Below are positions 1 through 5,616 of a stretch of DNA of 13,424 nucleotides, one piece after another. A program made the translations under genes and the position numbers. Numbering within the stretch: the stretch's first letter is position 1; every line of letters starts with the position of its first letter. The notes below the pieces were generated by a model. The model had not been told where the DNA came from and made no database searches. It worked only from the letters and a program-made list of their open reading frames with translations. The stretch is taken from contig CAYYNB010000165.1 in the NCBI GenBank assembly GCA_964472565.1, positions 1 through 13,424 of the forward strand, written 5' to 3'. Source of the stretch: DATAMF01 sp964472565 (lineage in GTDB: Bacteria > Chloroflexota > Anaerolineae > Aggregatilineales > Aggregatilineaceae).

Positions 1-1793
1 CTGTCGAGACTGCCTTCAATGGGGAGGCTGTTGGAATTGTTGACCCAGACCTCACTGCCATCGTCCAGCCGGACCTTAAGCCAGCGGTTGTCAGCCGTGC
101 GTGCGAGGATGGGCAAACGGGCGTTGTTCACTGCACCTAACAGGGGTCCGGCAGGTTCGGCATAGGTCCAGAGGCCGATGCCGCCGACGACAACTATCGC
201 CCCCGACTCGATTGGCACCAGATCGAGACTGCCGATGATCTGTGTATTCCGTCTGACACGCACCCAGGCTTCACCCTCTTGAAGCTGAACCTTGAGCCAT
301 GTGCCGTCCGCTGTCTTGCCGAGGATGGGGAGTGGGCCGCTGTAGACTGCACCTAAGTAAGAACCGCCCGGTGCGTCATAGGTCCATACGGAATAGGAGA
401 CGACTAACGCAGGTTGGTCGCCAGTATAAGCAACTGGAACAGGTGTATCAGTCAGAGTCGGTGAACTGGTCGGTGTGAGCGTGAGGGATGGTGTGGGCGA
501 GGGTGTATCTGTCAGGGTGGGCGTGAGCGACGGCGTGATCGACGGGGTGTGAGATGGTGTAAACGTCGGCGTGAACTGTTCCGCCGTCGAGGTCAGCATT
601 TCCTCTGCGATCACCAGCGCGGTGGCCTTGATATTTTCGGTGGCGGTTGGTGTGGTGGGCTTGTCGGTGGCGGTAGCGGCGGGTAACAGTCCCACTTTCT
701 CCTGCGATTTTTCCGAATCCTTATCCTTCCCCCCGCTGGTCAGCACCAGGATTCCGATGAGCGCCATCACCCCGATGATCACCGCGCCAGCGCCCCACCA
801 CAGCGTGCGGCGGCGTGGGGGCGTGGGGGCCGTGACGGGTGGAGCCGTATCGATCACCGTCGCGGCGGTCTGCGAGATATGGGCAGGGGCCGGAGCCGTG
901 CGCGTTTTCGGACGCAGCACCGGCGCGGTGAAAAAGGTTGTCTGTTCGCCCATGTGCCCCGCCACAGCCCCGGTGAATGACTGGGCAAAAGCAGTCATCG
1001 TCGGGAAGCGGTCCTGCGGCTTTTTCGCCATCGCCCGTTCCAGCACCAGATTCAGCGCTTCGGGGATGTCCGGGCGGATAAGCTGGACGGGGGCGGGCGT
1101 TTCATTGAGATGTTTGTGCATCAGGCCGAATGGGGTTGTGGCCTCGAAGGGAACCCGGCCTGTCACCAGGGCGTAGATCGTTGCGCCCAGCGCGTACTGA
1201 TCGGCGGCGGGCGTCAGTTCTTCGGATCGCCACTGCTCCGGCGGCATATATGCGGGCGTGCCCATCGTGACGCCGGTCCCCGTCAGGCCGCTGGTTGTGC
1301 CCATCAGTTTGGCGATCCCAAAATCGACCAGAAAGGCGTTGCCCTGGTTGTCGAACATCACGTTGCTGGGCTTAATATCGCGGTGCAGCACGCCCTGGCT
1401 GTGCGCGTAATCGAGCGCGCTGGCAAGCTGATCCAGCAGGCGCGCTACTTCGCCCAACCCAGGGCGTTTGTTATCCTGTTGGGTGATGCGCTCCGCCAAT
1501 GTGCCGCCCGCCAGCAGCCGCATCACGACATAACTCAGATCGCGCTGGGTGCCGTAATCGTACACCGGCACGATATGGTTGTGTTCCAGCGAGGCCGCCA
1601 TTTTAGCTTCGCGGTAAAACCGTTCGAGGTAGCCGGGTTCGCCTGCCAGCGCCGCCGACAGGACTTTGATCGCCACCACCCGTTCGAGGTTTTTCTGGTA
1701 GCCGCGATACACCGCGCCCATCCCACCGACGCCGAGTAGATCGCGCAGTTCGTACTGGCCGAAACTCTGGCCGACTAAATTTTCGATGCTCAT
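1..1793 (-). CDS. Membrane-anchored serine/threonine protein kinase with C-terminal SH3-like repeats (3' end outside window)
   Basis: About 597 residues are visible; the gene runs off the left edge with no stop. The N-terminal Hanks-type kinase domain (about residues 14-275) is complete. It has a glycine loop GVGGMG (21-26), the VAIK lysine K43, E62 as its likely salt-bridge partner, the catalytic loop HRDIKPSN (137-144), DFG (157-159) and GTPAYMPPE (178-186). A cytoplasmic linker leads to one transmembrane helix (about 331-353). A Thr/Pro-rich extracellular stalk follows (about 405-452), then two tandem bacterial SH3-like repeats of about 75 residues, each with a WLKVxL core and the second cut by the window edge. 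The layout implies a cytoplasmic kinase with an outside domain that may bind wall or glycan. The ATG at 1793 is preceded by AAGGGGG seven bases upstream. It is the last visible gene of a three-gene operon, 24 bp after the LysM/LTD gene. The kinase call is very secure; the ligand and substrates are unknown. Confidence 0.95.
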   Translation of the reverse strand, partial: MSIENLVGQSFGQYELRDLLGVGGMGAVYRGYQKNLERVVAIKVLSAALAGEPGYLERFYREAKMAASLEHNHIVPVYDYGTQRDLSYVVMRLLAGGTLAERITQQDNKRPGLGEVARLLDQLASALDYAHSQGVLHRDIKPSNVMFDNQGNAFLVDFGIAKLMGTTSGLTGTGVTMGTPAYMPPEQWRSEELTPAADQYALGATIYALVTGRVPFEATTPFGLMHKHLNETPAPVQLIRPDIPEALNLVLERAMAKKPQDRFPTMTAFAQSFTGAVAGHMGEQTTFFTAPVLRPKTRTAPAPAHISQTAATVIDTAPPVTAPTPPRRRTLWWGAGAVIIGVMALIGILVLTSGGKDKDSEKSQEKVGLLPAATATDKPTTPTATENIKATALVIAEEMLTSTAEQFTPTFTPSHTPSITPSLTPTLTDTPSPTPSLTLTPTSSPTLTDTPVPVAYTGDQPALVVSYSVWTYDAPGGSYLGAVYSGPLPILGKTADGTWLKVQLQEGEAWVRVRRNTQIIGSLDLVPIESGAIVVVGGIGLWTYAEPAGPLLGAVNNARLPILARTADNRWLKVRLDDGSEVWVNNSNSLPIEGSLD

Positions 1794-1817
1794 CCCTTGA
1801 CCCCCTTACGCTCGCTG

Positions 1818-2654
1818 CTACGGTATCCGGTAAACCGCGTTCACCTGTCCTTCAGCGTTCATCAGCGTGACCACTTCTCCCGCCGACCACACTGCCGCAT
1901 TTTGTCCCCAATACAATGAAACAGGTGTGTTGTTCCCACTGCGCGAAAAAACACCAATACTCGCGCCCGCAAAGAGGCGTAGACTGGGAAAGATAAACGT
2001 GTTCCCGTCCGCATCGGTCAGCCGCCACCCGGCCAGGTCCACCGTGTCGCCGTTGTTGCGAATCTCCACGAATTCCGAGGTGGTGATGCCGGGCGTAAAC
2101 ACCTGCACGATCTCGATGCTGCTCGCGGCCTCCGCACACGGGATCATCAGTACCTGCCCGACTTCCAGCACATTTTTCCCGGCCAGATCATTGCTGTTCC
2201 ACAGGTCCACCACCGTAACGCCGTATATCTCGGCGATAGTAGCCAGTGTCTCCCCGGCCTGGACCGTGTGCATCGGGCACCCGCCGCTGGCGGATCGAGT
2301 GTCCGCCGTCGGCGCGATCAGCGCGGCCTCCGTCGGCTCAGTGGTTGCGGTGGCCGTCGGCAGCATGATCACGACCTCAGCTTGGGTTGGGCTGGGCAGC
2401 GGCGTCCACGTCGGCGGCAGCGGAGTCGCGGTAATCACAATAATGATCTGCTGGGTTGTCGCCGTCGCCGCTGGCGGGATATAGGCGGTTGGCTCAAATG
2501 CGATCTCATCTTCCCGATCTCGTTCGGGCCGCGCATTATCCCCGGCGCTGGCGATCACCACCAGACCGACCAGGACCAGCCCGACGATCAGCACAATCAC
2601 GCCGCCGAGCAGCAGCGGGGAAAGCGGGTGGCGTTCAGGGTTTGGGTTGTCCAC
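1818..2654 (-). CDS. Single-pass membrane protein with LysM and lamin-tail (LTD) domains
   Basis: The protein has 278 residues and a GTG start at 2654, with AAAGG about ten bases upstream. A short cytoplasmic N-terminus is followed by one transmembrane helix (about 14-36), then a Thr/Pro/Ala-rich stalk (about 50-120). A LysM domain (about 128-172) begins HTVQAGETLATIAEIYGV and ends VGQVLMIP; LysM domains bind peptidoglycan or chitin-type glycans. Residues 179-277 match the lamin-tail (LTD) beta-sandwich pattern: EFVEIRNNGDTVDLAGWRL, then a predicted run of strands. C126 and C173 flank the LysM domain and could form a disulfide. It lies 12 bp after the acetyltransferase gene and 24 bp before the kinase gene, so co-transcription is likely. 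It may act as a wall-contacting partner of the kinase, but that is inference. The LysM call is firm; LTD is likely. Confidence 0.9.
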   Translation of the reverse strand: MDNPNPERHPLSPLLLGGVIVLIVGLVLVGLVVIASAGDNARPERDREDEIAFEPTAYIPPAATATTQQIIIVITATPLPPTWTPLPSPTQAEVVIMLPTATATTEPTEAALIAPTADTRSASGGCPMHTVQAGETLATIAEIYGVTVVDLWNSNDLAGKNVLEVGQVLMIPCAEAASSIEIVQVFTPGITTSEFVEIRNNGDTVDLAGWRLTDADGNTFIFPSLRLFAGASIGVFSRSGNNTPVSLYWGQNAAVWSAGEVVTLMNAEGQVNAVYRIP

Positions 2655-2666
2655 AATAGGCTGCCT

Positions 2667-3644
2667 TTATAACTCACGCGCATCCACATAAATGGGGGTG
2701 TCCTGCCATTCCGGTTCCCAATCAGGCCGCAGTGCCTTAAAAACCATCCAATAATCCATTTGTTTGAAGGCTTCGGCGTAGAGAAAAGTGGGAATCCGAT
2801 CCATGCGATCCACTAATAATGTTAGTTTACTCACTCTGTCCGTTACGGCAATATCGCGCAGATTGTCAAAAATCGTTTGCAGCAGCGGCGGGTTATGACA
2901 GCCTACCTCGTCAAACAGCCGCAGGCTCCGCTTGGCGTTGCGCCGCATTTCCTCCTCGCTGGGAAAAGGTTCGTGCGCGGGCCACTGCTGGAAGACATAA
3001 CTTTGATCAAAGAGACTCATCCCGGCGAACTTTGACGATCCGAGATCGACGGTCCAGCGCTGAAAGCTGAAATTTTTGACACGTTCCGCCACATCCGGCA
3101 CATAAAGATCGCGCTGGCTGTGGACCGCCTGCACAATATCATGCCCCACCACATGATCATCACACGAGCGCGGCATATATTCCGGGAATTCGATCATCGG
3201 AGAGGGTTGGTAGATCAGCAGCAGAATCTGCCGCACCCGTTCGTATCCCTTTTTTTCGAACAATTTGAGCGAAGGAATATTCGAGGCTTCGATATGCCCG
3301 TACACGCCGTCTACATGGCGCTCCATCAGATACTCATCCACCGCCGTAACCAGCGCCTGCCCGATCCCCTGGCGGCGTACGGCGGGATTGGTCCGCACAT
3401 CAAACACATACCCCAACGATACCGGATCATCCCCAATGTGGGTGCGTTTCACGGCCACCGCCACCGCCCCCACAATTTCCCCTCCGTGTTCGGCGACTAA
3501 CAGTTGGTGATCCGAAAAAAGCGCGGCGCGATCAATAAACCGCCGCCGGTAATGTACGAATGGTTCGGGTAATCCACGCGGACACAATCGCTCCAGCGCC
3601 ATGAGCGCTGGATCATCCTCCGGCTTATAATAGCGTATTCGCAT
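2667..3644 (-). CDS. GNAT-family N-acetyltransferase with a long C-terminal extension
   Basis: The protein has 325 residues from the ATG at 3644. The start is chosen because MRIRYYKPEDDPAL is the usual GNAT first strand, and GGTGAG lies just upstream. Residues 1-145 carry the GNAT fold: acetyl-CoA-binding motif A with VRTNPAVRRQGIGQAL (83-98), then the ASNIPSLKLFEKKGYERV segment (120-137) typical of motif B. The acyl acceptor cannot be told from sequence. Residues of about 150-325 are an extension of roughly 175 residues without an acetyl-CoA signature that I can see. It could be a degenerate second GNAT domain, as in tandem GNAT proteins. It is the first gene of the operon leading to the LysM/LTD protein and the kinase. 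The reading frame stays open upstream to 3824, but that part has no GNAT similarity and runs through promoter-like AT-rich DNA. Confidence 0.88.
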   Translation of the reverse strand: MRIRYYKPEDDPALMALERLCPRGLPEPFVHYRRRFIDRAALFSDHQLLVAEHGGEIVGAVAVAVKRTHIGDDPVSLGYVFDVRTNPAVRRQGIGQALVTAVDEYLMERHVDGVYGHIEASNIPSLKLFEKKGYERVRQILLLIYQPSPMIEFPEYMPRSCDDHVVGHDIVQAVHSQRDLYVPDVAERVKNFSFQRWTVDLGSSKFAGMSLFDQSYVFQQWPAHEPFPSEEEMRRNAKRSLRLFDEVGCHNPPLLQTIFDNLRDIAVTDRVSKLTLLVDRMDRIPTFLYAEAFKQMDYWMVFKALRPDWEPEWQDTPIYVDAREL

Positions 3645-3775
3645 GCTCTCACCAGTACATGTAGGTGTTCGTATTGAGCCTAGATTAATATAAAATTGGT
3701 TTTTGCAACAGTGCCACTCAGTCAATTCGCCAAACCAAAGAATTCCTTTATAATAAACACCGTGCGCATCTCTAC

Positions 3776-3804
3776 TTGACAAGACGCCATAAAACACGCA
3801 TAGT
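3776..3804 (+). promoter_or_regulatory. Candidate sigma70-type promoter for the V4R gene
   Basis: A perfect -35 hexamer TTGACA (3776-3781) is followed by a 17-base spacer and CATAGT (3799-3804; four of six matches to TATAAT). A second candidate -10, a perfect TATAAT at 3842-3847, lies closer to the gene but has no recognisable -35. Transcription from either would give a leader of roughly 50-100 nt before the start at 3906. Chloroflexota promoter consensus is not well established, so this is tentative. Confidence 0.5.
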
Positions 3805-3905
3805 ACAGGGCGGGAGCAACGCACACAGAATTATTCTGGCGTATAATGAAGGCGCACGCCTTCTGGCCCAGCACCATTTCATTTCGAATTGGAGGATCAG
3901 GCACG

Positions 3906-4535
3906 ATGCCACCGGAGAAAAGCAATTTTTATTATCCAAACAAGTTTGCCCGCATCACGATCGAAGCGTTGGAAGAGGTCATGGGCAAAAATGGCCTGAA
4001 CGCGATCCTGAACCTGGCCGGCTTGTCGGAACATATTAATAACTATCCCCCTGACAACCTGGAAAAAGAGTTCGACTTTGCGTACTTCACCGCGCTGTGT
4101 ATCGCGTTGGAAGATATGTACGGGCCGCGTGGTGGCCGCGGTCTGGCCCTACGTGCCGGACGCGCAACGTTTGCCGATGCGCTGCGCGGTTTTGGGGCGT
4201 TGGCTGGCGTGGGCGACCTGGCCTTCAAAGTCTTGCCCCTGGCGGCCAAATTGAAAATCGGTATCCCCGCTATGGCGAATATTTTTACCCAGTTCTCCGA
4301 TCAGGTTTCCAACGTTCACGAAGAGGGTGATAAATTTATCTATACCCTGGAGCGCTGCCCCATGTGTTGGAACCGCAAAGCGGATCGCCCCGTCTGTTAT
4401 GTCGGGCAGGGCCTGTTACAGGAAGGGCTGCGCTGGGTGTCCGGCGGGCATGAATTTAAAGTCGATTTGGCGACCTGTATCGCGAAGGGCGATGACATGG
4501 GCCGTTACATCATCTACAAAGAACCGACTGACTAG
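3906..4535 (+). CDS. V4R (4-vinyl reductase-type, hydrocarbon-binding) domain protein
   Basis: The protein has 209 residues. The ATG at 3906 has a strong GGAGG at 3891-3895. The C-terminal part (about 145-205) shows the V4R pattern: ERCPMCWNR, then VCYVGQGLLQEGLRWVSG, then VDLATCIAKGDDMGRYIIYK. In this family (bacteriochlorophyll 4-vinyl reductase BchJ relatives, and effector domains of aromatic-responsive regulators) the fold binds small hydrophobic molecules. C151, C154, C164 and C191 could bind a metal, as family members often carry conserved cysteines here. Residues 10-110 are mostly helical, with no DNA-binding or catalytic domain that I can name. There is no signal peptide, so it is likely cytosolic. 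A terminator follows directly, so it may be monocistronic. A ligand sensor or carrier role is inference; nothing nearby points to chlorophyll synthesis. Confidence 0.82.
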   Translation: MPPEKSNFYYPNKFARITIEALEEVMGKNGLNAILNLAGLSEHINNYPPDNLEKEFDFAYFTALCIALEDMYGPRGGRGLALRAGRATFADALRGFGALAGVGDLAFKVLPLAAKLKIGIPAMANIFTQFSDQVSNVHEEGDKFIYTLERCPMCWNRKADRPVCYVGQGLLQEGLRWVSGGHEFKVDLATCIAKGDDMGRYIIYKEPTD

Positions 4536-4541
4536 GCAAGG

Positions 4542-4565
4542 CAAGGGGCATTTGCCCCTTGTTTT
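4542..4565 (+). terminator. Intrinsic terminator after the V4R gene
   Basis: A perfect 8-bp stem (CAAGGGGC 4542-4549 with GCCCCTTG 4554-4561) with loop ATTT is followed at once by TTTT (4562-4565). It begins 6 bases after the V4R stop codon. This is a standard Rho-independent layout and separates the V4R gene from the next pair. Confidence 0.8.
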
Positions 4566-4636
4566 GAATCCAGCCAGCGCCAGAGCGCCCCGCCGCGCTC
4601 TTTTGTCATGTCCGGTGATGCAAGCGGAGGAATCCC

Positions 4637-4894
4637 ATGCTTCCCATTCAACGTGTCCAGACCGGCGCACGCATGGAAAAACGCATGCTCAAGGTACTCA
4701 AGGCGCTCGCCGAGTACCTTGATTTGTCGTTAGGCGATTTGCTCGAAGGTATCGTCCTGCATGCCTTCGATGACAAAACCCCCTTCAACGCTGAAATTTT
4801 ACAGCGCATCGCCCAGTTGAAAGAAGTCTACGGCATGGATTACGGCTCGGAGATGAGTCACCGCCTGGTCGAAGAATCTGATGATGAGGAGTGA
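4637..4894 (+). CDS. Small conserved-looking protein of unknown function
   Basis: The protein has 85 residues. The ATG at 4637 has GGAGG at 4626-4630, an ideal spacing. The central stretch MEKRMLKVLKALAEYLDLSLGDLLEGIVLHAF reads as two amphipathic helices separated by a turn, followed by a charged tail ending ESDDEE. It resembles short ribbon-helix-helix or helix-turn-helix adaptor proteins, but I cannot assign a family. No membrane segment or cysteines are seen. Its 3' end overlaps the next gene by 14 bp, which suggests translational coupling. No clear promoter is visible between the terminator at 4565 and this start. Confidence 0.75.
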   Translation: MLPIQRVQTGARMEKRMLKVLKALAEYLDLSLGDLLEGIVLHAFDDKTPFNAEILQRIAQLKEVYGMDYGSEMSHRLVEESDDEE

Positions 4895-5444
4895 CGATCA
4901 TCTGCCGGACGTGTCTCCGCCGGTCCCCCAACGGCGGCGCTCCCGAAAATGGCTGGTCGGCCTGAGCGTCTTCGGATTAAGCTGCTGCCTGCTCGTTGTC
5001 TACTATGGGCTGCGCCCCCACTACCTCACGGTTGATGCCGGGCGCTGGCAGTGGGATTACGTCAAAAAATCAACCGTCCTCGCCCACGAAGTCGGCAATG
5101 CCTACGAAACGGATTACACAATCTGGATGTGGCAGGCGTCTGGAAATTTTTTCGTGGGCATGGACGGCGACGTGGACGCCATCCAGCAGGAATTTGAAAC
5201 CCTGCTAACTGAAGACGAGTGGTACGTGGCCTCGCCCGGCCTGGCGCAGTTTTCGTGCGAATTTTATCTGGAAGTTGTCCCAGATTCGGACGAGAAATTA
5301 CTCGTTTATCACTCCCATAAGGACAGCGAGATCACCGCCTGTCTCTATCTGCGCGCCGCGTTGCCCTATCTTAAAGTCACGGTAGCCACGACCAATCCAT
5401 CCCCGAAATCCAAGTGGTGGTCGCCTTGCCCGTTTGGGTGTTAG
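4881..5444 (+). CDS. Single-pass membrane protein of unknown function
   Basis: The protein has 187 residues. A basic, proline-rich N-terminus (PPVPQRRRSRK) precedes one hydrophobic helix (about 25-44), giving a signal-anchor with the rest outside. The exported part of about 140 residues looks like a compact alpha/beta domain with many Trp and Tyr (DYTIWMWQASGNFF) and ends in Cys. There is no family I recognise. The start is one of two adjacent ATG codons (4881 or 4884) inside the end of the preceding gene. The 14-bp overlap and lack of its own good ribosome site suggest it is translated by coupling. The next gene on the right converges on it. Confidence 0.75.
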   Translation: MMRSDDHLPDVSPPVPQRRRSRKWLVGLSVFGLSCCLLVVYYGLRPHYLTVDAGRWQWDYVKKSTVLAHEVGNAYETDYTIWMWQASGNFFVGMDGDVDAIQQEFETLLTEDEWYVASPGLAQFSCEFYLEVVPDSDEKLLVYHSHKDSEITACLYLRAALPYLKVTVATTNPSPKSKWWSPCPFGC

Positions 5445-5505
5445 CGAAACCGCTGATTTGATTGGGCGGCGGCTGAAACAGCGGATTTCCGATCCCATCG
5501 GCGTT

Positions 5506-5548
5506 GACAATACCCTGACCAATGGATTCGCCAACGGTATCGCGCGCG
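5506..5548 (+). repeat. Dispersed 43-bp repeat, copy 1
   Basis: This 43-bp stretch matches 13080-13122 at 41 of 43 positions in the same orientation (core CCAATGGATTCGCCAACGG). In both places a GC-rich hairpin containing TAGGGG in its loop follows directly. It lies in the gap between two convergent genes and has no open reading frame of its own. Confidence 0.85.
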
Positions 5549-5578
5549 AAAAAACGGCGGGGCTAGGGGGTCCCCGCC
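5549..5578 (-). terminator. Intrinsic terminator for the receiver-domain gene
   Basis: Read on the minus strand, a 7-bp GC stem (GGCGGGG with CCCCGCC, 5556-5562 and 5572-5578) with a 9-base loop is followed by G and a run of six T (opposite the A run 5549-5554). It starts about 40 bp after the stop codon at 5617. It is fused to the right end of the dispersed repeat, so the repeat and terminator may have come together or evolved from one element. Confidence 0.7.
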
Positions 5579-5616
5579 TGACTCACGCGTATGAGCTAGA
5601 AACTTTGTTGTCCGGG

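Noticed and set aside
571..1739. Plus-strand open frames opposite the kinase gene
   Set aside because: The minus strand carries a complete kinase domain with every catalytic motif, so these frames are by-products of its codon bias.
3645..3824. Extended N-terminus of the acetyltransferase up to 3824
   Set aside because: The added residues show no similarity to GNAT proteins and cross promoter-like DNA; the ATG at 3644 begins the typical first strand and has a GGTGAG upstream.
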